From the NCBI GenBank assembly GCA_902587325.1, contig CACIKV010000005.1, positions 1 through 64,000 of the forward strand: a stretch of 64,000 bases of DNA, in the 5' to 3' direction. Both the position numbers and the translations under genes were made by a program. Below the pieces are notes generated by a model that saw only the letters and a list, made by a program, of their open reading frames with translations, made no database searches and was not told the DNA's origin. This stretch comes from an uncultured Bacteroidota bacterium. GTDB lineage: Bacteria > Bacteroidota > Bacteroidia > Flavobacteriales > Flavobacteriaceae. This document shows positions 46,433 through 55,820 of this stretch, piece after piece; within the stretch, counting starts at the first letter, position 1; every line of letters begins with the position of its first letter.

Positions 46433-47162
46433 AAATTTAGGTGAAATCATTGACTATTCCAACATTCCTAGTCATGTTGCAATCATTATGGACGGAAATG
46501 GAAGGTGGGCTAGGAAAATAAATAAAGAAAGATTTTTTGGTCATAACAGAGGAATAAATTCTGTTAAGGAATCAATTGATGTATCAATAGAGCTTGGAAT
46601 TGAAACTTTGACTCTATTTGCGTTTTCGATGGAAAATTGGAAAAGACCAAAAAGTGAAATTAATGCCCTGATGACTCTTTTATCGAGTTCAATTGAAAAT
46701 GAACTCAAAAGTATAATTGAAAATAATATTAAACTTAATGTTATTGGAGATTTAGATCTGGTCCCAAAAAAAACAAGAGATAAGCTTTTAAACGCAATTA
46801 TTAAAACAAAAAATAATGATGGATTGAACTTAAATTTAGCAGTAAGTTACGGAGCAAAGCAAGAATTAGTAAGAGCAATAAAAATTATTTCTCATAAAGT
46901 TAAAAAAAATATAATTTCTGAAGAAAACATTGATGAAGAGACAATAAATGAGCATCTTTACACAGAAAATTCAAAAAATGTTGATTTATTGATTAGGACA
47001 GGTGGAGAATTTAGGGTTAGTAATTTTTTACTTTGGCAAATCTCTTATGCTGAATTAAATTTTCAGAAGGTTTTGTGGCCCGATTTCAAAAAATACCATT
47101 TTTTGAATGCTATCATTGATTATCAAAATAGAACTAGAAGGTTTGGAAAGATTCACGCATAA
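46413..47162 (+). CDS. uppS: Isoprenyl transferase (undecaprenyl diphosphate synthase)
   Basis: Start ATG at 46413 is preferred to an in-frame TTG at 46404. The 249-residue protein has the signature A-I-I-M-D-G-N-G-R-W-A-R with catalytic Asp27, and the later R-T-G-G-E-F-R-V-S-N-F-L-L-W-Q region. It makes the C55 lipid carrier for peptidoglycan and other envelope polymers from the products of the isoprenoid pathway. It overlaps both the previous gene and the N-terminal coding region of bamA. Confidence 0.95.
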   Translation: MNAIVHKNLGEIIDYSNIPSHVAIIMDGNGRWARKINKERFFGHNRGINSVKESIDVSIELGIETLTLFAFSMENWKRPKSEINALMTLLSSSIENELKSIIENNIKLNVIGDLDLVPKKTRDKLLNAIIKTKNNDGLNLNLAVSYGAKQELVRAIKIISHKVKKNIISEENIDEETINEHLYTENSKNVDLLIRTGGEFRVSNFLLWQISYAELNFQKVLWPDFKKYHFLNAIIDYQNRTRRFGKIHA

Positions 47163-49674
47163 GTTTTTATTGTTTTTAATCATTTTGTTAAATGGATTGT
47201 TTCTTTTCAGTCAAGAAACAAATTATCAAAAGGGTGAATTATATACAATTGATGAAATTAAAGTAACTGGATTAAAAAGTTTTAATGAACAAACTGTTAT
47301 AGCATACACAGGCCTTTCAAAAGGAAAAGAATTAAGAATTCCTGGAGAAGAAATAAGCCGAGTAATTAATAAGCTTTGGAAACTTGAATTATTTAGTGAT
47401 ATAAATTTTTATCTTACCAAAATTCAAGATAAAAAAGCTAGTATTGAAATTAGTATTAAAGAATTACCCTCACTTTCTGAATTTAGTATAATTGGTTTAA
47501 AAAAATCAAAAGAAGAAACAATAATTGATGAAATAGAAATTAAAAAAGGTCAAAAAATTACAGAAAATTTTATTGAAACAACCAAAAATTATATAGTTAA
47601 TAAATATAAAAAAAATGGTTTTTTAAATACAAAAGTTTCCATAAATACTAGACCTGATAGTGTTGGTATTAATAATGAAAAGATGCTTATTAATATCGAT
47701 TTGGGTGACAGAGTTAAAATAAATTCCATCAATTTTGAGGGAAATAAAATAGTAAAGTCTTCAAACTTAAAAAAACAAATGAAAAAAACTAAAACCAAAC
47801 TACCCGGCAGGTTTTGGAAAAAATCTAAGTTTATTGAAGAAGATTATAAAAATGATCTTTCGGCAATTGTTGATTATTATAAAGAAAAAGGATACAGAGA
47901 TGCTAGAATTTTAGCCGACTCTGTTTTAGTTGATAAAAATACAATTGATTTAAATATTGAAATTAACGAAGGAAATAAATATTATTTTGGAAACATAAAC
48001 TTTTTAGGAAATTCAATATACTCCGATGAATTATTATCAAGAGCATTAGGCCTATATAAAGGAGATGTTTATAATGGAGTTCTTTTAAAAAAGAGGATTG
48101 CTGATGATTCAAAACCTGATGGAGAAGATATAACAAATTTATATCAAAACAATGGTTACCTATTTTCAACAATCAATGCAGTTGAAATTGCTGCAGATAA
48201 TGATACAATAAATTTTGAAATAAGAATTAATGAGGGTAAACCTGCTTTTTTTGATAAAATTACAGTTATAGGTAATGATAGAACAAATGATAATGTTATT
48301 TACAGAGAATTAAGAACTAAACCTGGTGAGTTGTATAGTAAAGATAAAATTGTAAGAACCGTTCGTGAACTTGGTCAATTAGGGTTTTTTGATCCCGAAC
48401 AAATTAGTCCAGACTTTAAGAATGTTGATCCAAACGCAGGAACAGTTGATATTGAATATGGATTAGTTGAAAAATCTGCAAGTCAAGTTGAACTTCAAGG
48501 TGGCTACGGAGGAGGTGGGTTTATTGGAACTTTAGGTCTTTCTTTCAATAATTTTTCATTAAAAAATTTAAAAAATAAATCTGCCTGGAAACCTGTTCCA
48601 ATGGGTGATGGTCAGGCACTTTCACTTAGACTTCAAGCCAATAGGTTTTACAGGGTATACAGTTTTTCTTTATCTGACCCTTGGTTTGGAGGAGAACAGC
48701 CTGTTCAGTTTTCTACATCTTTTTCTCACACAAAACAATACAGATATAATTTTTTTACTGGGAGAGTTGATAAGAGTCAATCATTTGAAATTACAGGTGC
48801 AAGTATTGGTTTGGCAAAAAGATTAAGAGTACCTGATGACTATTTTTTACTATCTCAGACTTTATCATATCAATATTACAATTTAAATAATTATTATACT
48901 GGCCTATTTACTTTTGGTGAAGGTAAATCTAACAATGTTTCATACACTGTAGCATTGTCAAGAAACAACACTTACACAAACCCTATATTTCCTTTGGGTG
49001 GCTCTGAGTTTATGTTGTCAGCTAGATTTTCGCTGCCCTATTCACTTTGGAACGGTGTTGATTATGCAAATTTGGGTAATCTAGATGAGTATCAGGATAA
49101 TGATGGAAATCCTGATCAAGCAAAAATTGATCAAGAAAGATTTAAATGGCTAGAATTTTATAAAATTAAATTTAAGGGAACTTGGTATACTAGGTTAGTT
49201 GACAAGTTAGTGCTTAGGACTCATACCGAGTTTGGATTTTTAGGAGCATATAATAATGATAGAGGAGTAATCCCTTTTGATAGATTTTTTCTTGGGGGCG
49301 ATGGTATGTCTCAATATGCCATGGATGGTAGAGAAATGATAAGTTTACGAGGATATCCCAATCAATCATTGTCAACTACAAATGGCTCAACTATTTACAA
49401 TAGATTTTCACTTGAACTTAGATACCCAATTACATTAAAACCTGCTGCTTCAATTTTTGGATTAACTTTTTTAGAAGCTGGTCAAGGATATGATAATTTT
49501 AGAGAATTTAATCCTTTTAACTCAAAAAGATCAATGGGGTTTGGTTTAAGAATTTTTATGCCAGCATTTGGCCTTCTAGGGATTGATTTTGCATATGGAT
49601 TAGATAATACAAATGATGCTGACTTAAGTCCTAATGGATGGGAAACCCATTTTGTTATAGGTCAACAATTTTAA
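47143..49674 (+). CDS. bamA: Outer-membrane protein assembly factor BamA
   Basis: The protein has a signal peptide (T-H-K-F-L-L-F-L-I-I-L-L-N-G-L-F-L-F-S-Q), several POTRA domains over roughly the first 420 residues and a C-terminal barrel that ends with phenylalanine (V-I-G-Q-Q-F). G-G-Y-G-G-G-G-F-I-G-T marks the first barrel region. BamA inserts beta-barrel proteins in the outer membrane. The start is uncertain: TTG at 47143 gives a normal signal peptide (843 residues), while ATG at 47107 adds 12 residues. Both lie inside uppS, so translation is probably coupled. Confidence 0.92.
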   Translation: MERFTHKFLLFLIILLNGLFLFSQETNYQKGELYTIDEIKVTGLKSFNEQTVIAYTGLSKGKELRIPGEEISRVINKLWKLELFSDINFYLTKIQDKKASIEISIKELPSLSEFSIIGLKKSKEETIIDEIEIKKGQKITENFIETTKNYIVNKYKKNGFLNTKVSINTRPDSVGINNEKMLINIDLGDRVKINSINFEGNKIVKSSNLKKQMKKTKTKLPGRFWKKSKFIEEDYKNDLSAIVDYYKEKGYRDARILADSVLVDKNTIDLNIEINEGNKYYFGNINFLGNSIYSDELLSRALGLYKGDVYNGVLLKKRIADDSKPDGEDITNLYQNNGYLFSTINAVEIAADNDTINFEIRINEGKPAFFDKITVIGNDRTNDNVIYRELRTKPGELYSKDKIVRTVRELGQLGFFDPEQISPDFKNVDPNAGTVDIEYGLVEKSASQVELQGGYGGGGFIGTLGLSFNNFSLKNLKNKSAWKPVPMGDGQALSLRLQANRFYRVYSFSLSDPWFGGEQPVQFSTSFSHTKQYRYNFFTGRVDKSQSFEITGASIGLAKRLRVPDDYFLLSQTLSYQYYNLNNYYTGLFTFGEGKSNNVSYTVALSRNNTYTNPIFPLGGSEFMLSARFSLPYSLWNGVDYANLGNLDEYQDNDGNPDQAKIDQERFKWLEFYKIKFKGTWYTRLVDKLVLRTHTEFGFLGAYNNDRGVIPFDRFFLGGDGMSQYAMDGREMISLRGYPNQSLSTTNGSTIYNRFSLELRYPITLKPAASIFGLTFLEAGQGYDNFREFNPFNSKRSMGFGLRIFMPAFGLLGIDFAYGLDNTNDADLSPNGWETHFVIGQQF

Positions 49675-49687
49675 TATATTGTATCAA

Positions 49688-50368
49688 ATGCATTTCAAAA
49701 ATAGCCTTAAAATTGTTCTATTCACTCATTTATTTCTATTTGTGTCCATATCTAAAATGATGTCTCAAAAAAACTTAAGAATTGGATATATTGATATGGA
49801 ATATATATTAGAAAATTTAGATGAATATAATTTAGCGAATCAGGAATATTCATTAAAACTTGAAAAATGGAGAAAAGAGATTGAGGAAAGATCAAAAAAA
49901 ATTGAACAAGAATATGAAGAACTAGAGATAAAAAGACCTTTAATAACTTCCACAATATATACCGAATTTAAAAAGGAAATAGATTTTAAAAAAATCCAAC
50001 TTGAAAACTACCAACAAAAAAGATTTGGTGCTGAAGGTGACTGGATAACTCAGGAAAAAATTTTAATTCAACCTATTCAAGATGAGGTACTTGACGCGGT
50101 AAAGAAAATAGTTGAAAAAAATAAATTTGACTATATTTTTGACAAATCATCTGCCATAGTTATGCTATATTCGGAAAAAAAATACGATATTAGCGAGCTG
50201 GTTTTAAAAAGTATTTTAAGACAAGAAAAAATTGAAAATCTTCAAATGAATTTTGAAGATGAAATAAAACAAAAAAGGAGGGATTCATTATCAAAAGTCA
50301 AGGAGCTTAGAAAATTATCCATCCAAAAAAGAAGAGACAGTATATTAAACGCAAGAAAAAACAAATAA
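49688..50368 (+). CDS. OmpH/Skp-family periplasmic chaperone, first copy
   Basis: The ATG at 49688 is preferred to an in-frame TTG at 49679. The 226-residue protein has a signal peptide and a mature start I-G-Y-I-D-M-E-Y-I-L-E. A long charged coiled coil follows, as in Skp, with a basic C-terminal tail (K-K-R-R-D-S-like segments) that extends beyond typical OmpH. Skp holds unfolded outer-membrane proteins for BamA. It lies 13 bases after bamA and is followed by a second copy. Confidence 0.88.
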   Translation: MHFKNSLKIVLFTHLFLFVSISKMMSQKNLRIGYIDMEYILENLDEYNLANQEYSLKLEKWRKEIEERSKKIEQEYEELEIKRPLITSTIYTEFKKEIDFKKIQLENYQQKRFGAEGDWITQEKILIQPIQDEVLDAVKKIVEKNKFDYIFDKSSAIVMLYSEKKYDISELVLKSILRQEKIENLQMNFEDEIKQKRRDSLSKVKELRKLSIQKRRDSILNARKNK

Positions 50369-50375
50369 AATTATT

Positions 50376-50879
50376 ATGAAATATTTAAAATTATTTACAA
50401 CCATACTTTTTTTAGTTATAAGTTCAGTCCATTTTGCCCAAAATAATGTTGCTCATATTGATTCTCAAGCATTAATAAGTGAAATGCCTGAAGTTTTAGA
50501 AGCACAAGCTCAAATTGAAAAATTACAAAAAACATATCAATCTGAGATTGAATCATCAATGAAAGAGTATCAAACTAAATTACAAACATACTCAGCTGAT
50601 ACACAAAATCAAACTGAAGTTACAAATCAAGCAAGAGCTAAAGAACTCCAAGGAATGGAACAAAATATTCAACAATATCAACAAACTGCATCGCAAGATA
50701 TTCAGCAAAAACAAGCTGATTTGCTTAGACCTTTAATTGAAAAGGCTAGAGCTGCGATTCAAAAAGTTGCTAGAGAACAAGGGTTTGTTTATGTAATTGA
50801 TGCCACACCAGGTGGTGCACTAATTCTTTCAGACGGTAAGGATTTAATTGCCGATGTAAAAAAAGAATTAGGTTTTTAA
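50376..50879 (+). CDS. OmpH/Skp-family periplasmic chaperone, second copy
   Basis: This 167-residue protein has a signal peptide ending near H-F-A-Q and the mature start N-V-A-H-I-D-S-Q-A-L. A Gln-rich coiled coil and a C-terminal V-Y-V-I-D-A-T-P-G-G follow, standard for OmpH in Bacteroidota. It is closer to the usual Skp length than the preceding copy. It lies seven bases after that gene and is followed by a strong terminator. Confidence 0.92.
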   Translation: MKYLKLFTTILFLVISSVHFAQNNVAHIDSQALISEMPEVLEAQAQIEKLQKTYQSEIESSMKEYQTKLQTYSADTQNQTEVTNQARAKELQGMEQNIQQYQQTASQDIQQKQADLLRPLIEKARAAIQKVAREQGFVYVIDATPGGALILSDGKDLIADVKKELGF

Positions 50880-50907
50880 CATATAAAATTTTGAGATTTA
50901 ATAAATT

Positions 50908-50937
50908 AAACTATCTATTTTTATAGATAGTTTTTTT
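50908..50937 (+). terminator. Rho-independent terminator directly before murI
   Basis: A perfect 11-base-pair stem (50908-50918 with 50923-50933) around a TTTT loop ends in a run of T residues to 50937. The murI ATG begins at the very next base. Confidence 0.85.
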
Positions 50938-51711
50938 ATGAATAATAAGTCCATAGGTTTTTTTGATTCTGGTATAGGTGGAATTACAATTTTAAATTCC
51001 ATTATCAAATTATTACCTAATGAAAATACAATTTATCTAGCTGATTCAATTAACTCTCCATATGGGACAAAAAGTAACGAAGAATTAATTAAAATCTGTA
51101 AAAAAAATGTAGAATTTCTGATTAATAGTGGATGTAAATTAATAGTGATAGCCTGTAACACTGCAACTACAAACTCTATTAGTTACTTAAGACAAAATTA
51201 TAAAATACCTTTTATTGGAATTGAGCCTGCGATTAAACCCGCAGCCTTAAATACAAAAACTGGAAAAATCGGTGTTCTGGCTACAAATGGAACTTTAGGC
51301 AGTAATCTATTTGAAAAAACATCCACTTTACATGGTCAAAATATTGAAATAATTGAAAAGCAAGTTAATGGACTTGTTGAATTAATTGAAAAAGGTATTT
51401 TTTCTGGATCTAAAATTGATATATTATTAGAAAAATATATTACACCTATGATTAATATTGGAATAGATAAGTTGGTTTTAGGATGTACTCACTATCCTTT
51501 AGTTATAAATTCAATTGAAAAAATAACTAAAAAAAAAATTGAAGTGCTAGAGTGTAGTCATCCTGTTGCATTACAAACAAAAAAAATTCTATGTAGTTTA
51601 AATTTAGAGAATTTAGAGAAAACAGAAATTAAAAATATATTTTACACTAATGGAAACGATAATATATTAAAGGCTATGCTCGATGAAAAATTTGAAATAT
51701 TTAAAATTTAA
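50938..51711 (+). CDS. murI: Glutamate racemase
   Basis: This 257-residue protein has G-F-F-D-S-G-I-G-G at the start, the catalytic Cys73 in I-A-C-N-T-A-T-T-N and Cys183 in L-G-C-T-H-Y-P-L. It converts L- to D-glutamate for peptidoglycan. The family start (N-K-S-I-G-F-F-D-S-G) places initiation at 50938, directly after a terminator T tract, so the gene needs readthrough or a promoter overlapping the hairpin. Confidence 0.95.
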   Translation: MNNKSIGFFDSGIGGITILNSIIKLLPNENTIYLADSINSPYGTKSNEELIKICKKNVEFLINSGCKLIVIACNTATTNSISYLRQNYKIPFIGIEPAIKPAALNTKTGKIGVLATNGTLGSNLFEKTSTLHGQNIEIIEKQVNGLVELIEKGIFSGSKIDILLEKYITPMINIGIDKLVLGCTHYPLVINSIEKITKKKIEVLECSHPVALQTKKILCSLNLENLEKTEIKNIFYTNGNDNILKAMLDEKFEIFKI

Positions 51712-51713
51712 TT

Positions 51714-52589
51714 ATGAGTTATAAATTAGAAATTTTAAAATCAGAAGATAAAAATAATCTTGTTTTATCTTCTGAAAATTTAATATATGAGAAAAGAGTT
51801 AAACTAAATGAAAATTCTGATTTAAATCAGTTTCCATTAGTTAAACAATTATTTTTTCTACCTTTCATAAAATCTGTTATACTTGACAAACACTTAATTA
51901 TTATTGAAAAACTTGATTTTTTAAAATGGGATGAAGTTCAAGATGACGTTGTAAAACAACTTGAAAATTATCTAAACAATGGCGGTGCAATATATTCAGG
52001 TAACTTAAATGCAATCACTGTTTATATAGAAAGTACACCAAACCCAAATGTCATGAAGTTTGTTTGTAATAAAAGATTAGTTAATGTTTCTCATGAATTT
52101 AAAAAAATTAGTGATGCTAAAAGATGTAATATTGCTAAAGCTCTTTTTAATCATGAATTCGTTAAGGAAATTTTTATTGATTTTAACTTTGTATCAATTA
52201 CTATTAACTCAAATAGTAATTGGGACAATCATAACTTGGAAATTAGGGAATTCATTCTTTCATACATTAAAGATGGAAATGAAATAATTGACCCTTCAAT
52301 AGATGAAAATAAAAAGGCTGACAACATTGTAGCAATGAATAGACTTGATGAAATATCTCAAAAAATTTCAGAGCTAATTGAAACACAAATAAAACCAGCA
52401 GTAGCATCTGATGGTGGAAATATTTTATTTCAATCATACGATAAAGATACTAAGGAAGTAAATGTAATTTTACAAGGTGCTTGTAGTGGTTGTCCATCCT
52501 CTACCATTACTCTTAAAAATGGAATTGAAACCATGCTTAAAAGTGAATTACCAGGAAAAATTTCCAACGTTGTTGCAATAAACGGTTAA
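51714..52589 (+). CDS. Nfu-type iron-sulfur cluster carrier with two N-terminal domains
   Basis: This 291-residue protein has a C-terminal NifU domain with G-A-C-S-G-C (Cys257, Cys260), which holds a cluster between two subunits. The middle third (about 103-190) is an Nfu_N/scaffold domain with S-T-P-N-P-N-V-M-K-F. Residues 1 to about 85 look like a second, degenerate copy of that domain that lacks the T-P-N-P motif. It probably delivers Fe-S clusters to target proteins. It starts two bases after murI and its stop overlaps tsaB by four bases. Confidence 0.9.
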   Translation: MSYKLEILKSEDKNNLVLSSENLIYEKRVKLNENSDLNQFPLVKQLFFLPFIKSVILDKHLIIIEKLDFLKWDEVQDDVVKQLENYLNNGGAIYSGNLNAITVYIESTPNPNVMKFVCNKRLVNVSHEFKKISDAKRCNIAKALFNHEFVKEIFIDFNFVSITINSNSNWDNHNLEIREFILSYIKDGNEIIDPSIDENKKADNIVAMNRLDEISQKISELIETQIKPAVASDGGNILFQSYDKDTKEVNVILQGACSGCPSSTITLKNGIETMLKSELPGKISNVVAING

Positions 52590-53251
52590 TTACTTGTTTT
52601 AAATTCTTTAAGATATTTAGGTTCACAATAAGCAGTATCTTCAAAGTCTGCAATCTTAAATTTTTTAAATGATAATAAATTCATGTTTTTTGCAGAAGGT
52701 TTTTGAATATTATTGTCCCAATTAAAATTAGAATCAAAATCAATAATTTTTTTACATTTAAATTGACCACTTCCAACAATTAATATTTTAGATTTACTAG
52801 AATAATTCAAAAATGATTTTGAATTAATAATTTCAGGAATTTCAGGCCTGATAATTTTCTTGTTTTTATCATAAATACATGAATAAACTTCATCTCTTCT
52901 GGCATCAATTGTTGGTATTAAAAATCCATTAAAATCAATATTTGCAATTAAATTTTCAAGTGATGATGTTGAGATTAAGGGAATATTTAAAGCATAACAT
53001 ATTCCTTTTGCAGCTGAAAGTCCAATTCTCAAGCCAGTGTAAGAACCAGGGCCAATACCTACACCAACTGCTTTTAAATCATTAAATAATATTTTATTTT
53101 TTTTCATTATTTCATTTATAAAAGAATGTAGTTTTTGAGAATGTGAATAGTTAGTAGAATCTTTTTCAAAACAATCAACTAATTTTCCATTATTTGACAA
53201 AGAAACTGAACAGTTAGTGCTTGATGTTTCAATATTTAATATAAGTGACAT
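52586..53251 (-). CDS. tsaB: tRNA threonylcarbamoyladenosine biosynthesis protein TsaB
   Basis: This 221-residue ASKHA-fold protein has I-L-N-I-E-T-S-S-T-N-C-S-V at the start and G-I-G-P-G-S-Y-T-G-L-R-I-G near residue 66, the TsaB signature. It forms the complex with TsaD and TsaE that makes t6A37 in tRNA. It is the last gene of the minus-strand array that begins with the efflux operon, starting directly after the TolC-like gene stop. Confidence 0.94.
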   Translation of the reverse strand: MSLILNIETSSTNCSVSLSNNGKLVDCFEKDSTNYSHSQKLHSFINEIMKKNKILFNDLKAVGVGIGPGSYTGLRIGLSAAKGICYALNIPLISTSSLENLIANIDFNGFLIPTIDARRDEVYSCIYDKNKKIIRPEIPEIINSKSFLNYSSKSKILIVGSGQFKCKKIIDFDSNFNWDNNIQKPSAKNMNLLSFKKFKIADFEDTAYCEPKYLKEFKTSN

Positions 53252-54667
53252 TTAATCAATCTTTACTGGAATACCAAAATAAAATTCTAAAACTTTAATC
53301 CTAAATATTAAATCAAATTTAGATCTTATCAAATCTGATTGAGAGGATTCATATCTCTGCTTAACTTGGCTATACTCATATGGATTTAAAACTCCTAAAT
53401 TTAATTTCTCTTGAGCATATTCAAAGGATAGTTTTCTAGAACTAAAAGATTTTTTTGATGCTTGATAAGCCTTTAAAGATCCAATAGCATCATTGTAGGC
53501 TTGATTAATTGTATTCTCTAAATCTAATTTTGTTTGAAAAAGTAAGTTTTCACTTTTTTGAATATTAACTTTACTTCGGTTAACATTAGATCTTACTGAA
53601 AATCCATTAAAAACAGGTATTGATAAGCTTAAACCATAATTTTGGCCTTTATTTATATCAAATTGATCTGAAAAAGATTTAGGAGGAATAATTTTAGTGT
53701 TTTGCACAGGAGATAAAACTCTCTGATTAGTATTCTCCACGATTCCAATTGGAATATAACTGAAATCACCTGCTCCTACAAGTCTGTCACTATAAGCTAT
53801 TCTAGTACTAAGCGAATAAAATGCAGATAATCTTGGCTGAAGAAAACTTTTATTAAACTCTAAAGACTTTTTTGCAATCTCTAAATTTGTTTCTGCAATT
53901 TTTATTTCATTTTTATTTTCAACTGCATACGCAAAAATTTCATTAGGTGATTTTTCTAAAATATTAGAAATTTCAAGTTTATAATCTTTATCAACTATAT
54001 CAAAATTTTCATAATCTTCAATCAATAAAACTTGTGCCAATGACATTTTTGCAAGTTTAAGGCTATTTTCAGCATCAATTAATGTTTTTTCAACGCTACT
54101 TAAATTCGCTTCAAACTCATATAAGTCTCCCCGTGGAATAACGCCATTATTTACAAGTTCATTTGCTCTTAATACTTCTTCTTTTGAAATTTCTAATTGT
54201 AATTTTTGAACTTTTAAAATTTCTTTATTAAATAAAATTTGCAGAAATGAATTAGCAACTAATAAAGAGATATTTTCTTTCATATCTGCCAACTGATATT
54301 GATTTGCTAAAATTGAAAGATTTGCTAAATGTAATTGCTTTATATTTTTCAAGCCATTTAAAATATCAATATTCATATTTAGATTCATTGAACTAAATTG
54401 AGTAGTAATATTTTCTAATAATCCTGTTGTTATATTTTGATTTAGACCTATATTCCAAGAATGTGAGCTACCTATATTCAGGTTTGGAAGAAAATTTCCA
54501 ATAGCTGTTTTTCTTGAAATTTCTGAATCTAAATAGTCTAACTCCGCTTGCTTAATGGAAATATTTTCATTTAGAGCTCGGTTTACACATTCTTCTAAAG
54601 TCCAAAGCTTTTGAGTAAATGAATTGAAACTGAAGAATATTACTAATATTGAAATAATTTTTTTCAT
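53252..54667 (-). CDS. TolC-family outer-membrane efflux protein
   Basis: This 471-residue protein has a signal peptide (M-K-K-I-I-S-I-L-V-I-F-F-S) and the start L-W-T-L-E-E-C-V-N-R-A-L-N-E-N. Two long alpha-helical repeats follow, the pattern of TolC-like trimeric channels. It begins two bases after the adaptor gene and would provide the outer-membrane exit for the MacB-like pump. Confidence 0.92.
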   Translation of the reverse strand: MKKIISILVIFFSFNSFTQKLWTLEECVNRALNENISIKQAELDYLDSEISRKTAIGNFLPNLNIGSSHSWNIGLNQNITTGLLENITTQFSSMNLNMNIDILNGLKNIKQLHLANLSILANQYQLADMKENISLLVANSFLQILFNKEILKVQKLQLEISKEEVLRANELVNNGVIPRGDLYEFEANLSSVEKTLIDAENSLKLAKMSLAQVLLIEDYENFDIVDKDYKLEISNILEKSPNEIFAYAVENKNEIKIAETNLEIAKKSLEFNKSFLQPRLSAFYSLSTRIAYSDRLVGAGDFSYIPIGIVENTNQRVLSPVQNTKIIPPKSFSDQFDINKGQNYGLSLSIPVFNGFSVRSNVNRSKVNIQKSENLLFQTKLDLENTINQAYNDAIGSLKAYQASKKSFSSRKLSFEYAQEKLNLGVLNPYEYSQVKQRYESSQSDLIRSKFDLIFRIKVLEFYFGIPVKID

Positions 54668-54669
54668 TA

Positions 54670-55806
54670 TTAATTATCGTATTTAAATTCTTGTTCATCA
54701 ACATCCCCCCTTTTCAAAGGTTCGGTTTTATTCCAAACTTTAATATTATCACCCTCCGAAATTCCTCCTAAAACTTCTGCGTAAACTCCATCTGAGATAC
54801 CAAGCTCAATATCTCTTCTCTCAAATTTTTGACCAGTTATTTGTATTTCAACAAAGGCTTTCTTTGTTGCATTATCGAACTGTAATAAAGATTCATTTAT
54901 AGATAATATATCTTTTTTTACATTAGTAATTATTGTAGCATTTGCACTATAGCCTGCTCTCACAACATACTCATCATCAAGATAAACTTCTCCTTCAATC
55001 TTAAATTGAATTGCTCCAGCAACTTCCATACCCTTAGGAGCTATGTTAATTAATTTAGCATTATATTCCTTTCCCTCAATTGCACCTAACGATATTTTTA
55101 ATGGCATTCCTGCTTTTAATTTACCAACCTCTCCCTCATCAACTCTTCCCTCAAAAATCATTTTATTTAAATCTGCAACTGTTGCTATTGTGGTACCTGG
55201 GTTAAATGTATTAGCTTCAATTGCTTGATCACCCTCTTTTACAGGAATCAGTAAAACTGTTCCTGCAACAGTTGATCTTACATTAGTATTAGTAAGTGCA
55301 GAACCACCGACTGAACCTAACCTAATAATTTGTAAATCAGATAATGCATTTTCTAAGTTTTGTTGATCTTGATTGTATCTTAACTCAATATTATTAAATT
55401 CTTGTTCAGAGATAACACCTTTTACAAATAATTTCTTATTTCTATCAAATTCCTTTCTCGAATTATTTAATATTATTCTAGAAGATTTTACTCTTCCTTC
55501 AGCACTATTCAAAGCCTGTTCATTGGGAACAACTTTAATTTTTGCTAAAAGATCCCCGGCTAAAACTTCATCACCTTCATCAACATAAATTTCATCAATT
55601 ATACCACTAATTTGAGGAACAATATTAACCTCGTCCTCAGGCAAAACACTTCCAGTTGCAACAATTTTTTCTTCAATTGTTTGTATTGTAAGTTTAGAAG
55701 TTTCATATGTAATTGCAGATCTACTATTAGTTTTAATGTAATAAGCCATTGAAAATAAAAATCCAACTATAATAAAGCCTATTCCAACATATTTTAAATA
55801 TTTCAT
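54670..55806 (-). CDS. HlyD/MacA-type periplasmic adaptor
   Basis: This 378-residue protein has one N-terminal helix (about residues 8-25). The biotinyl-lipoyl halves follow (V-P-Q-I-S-G-I-I-D-E-I-Y-V-D-E-G-D-E-V and the later G-T-V-L-L-I-P-V-K-E-G-D), with a coiled-coil hairpin between them. It links the inner-membrane permeases to the TolC-like channel. It lies 14 bases after the permease gene. Confidence 0.93.
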   Translation of the reverse strand: MKYLKYVGIGFIIVGFLFSMAYYIKTNSRSAITYETSKLTIQTIEEKIVATGSVLPEDEVNIVPQISGIIDEIYVDEGDEVLAGDLLAKIKVVPNEQALNSAEGRVKSSRIILNNSRKEFDRNKKLFVKGVISEQEFNNIELRYNQDQQNLENALSDLQIIRLGSVGGSALTNTNVRSTVAGTVLLIPVKEGDQAIEANTFNPGTTIATVADLNKMIFEGRVDEGEVGKLKAGMPLKISLGAIEGKEYNAKLINIAPKGMEVAGAIQFKIEGEVYLDDEYVVRAGYSANATIITNVKKDILSINESLLQFDNATKKAFVEIQITGQKFERRDIELGISDGVYAEVLGGISEGDNIKVWNKTEPLKRGDVDEQEFKYDN

Positions 55807-55820
55807 ATTATTAAATTATA

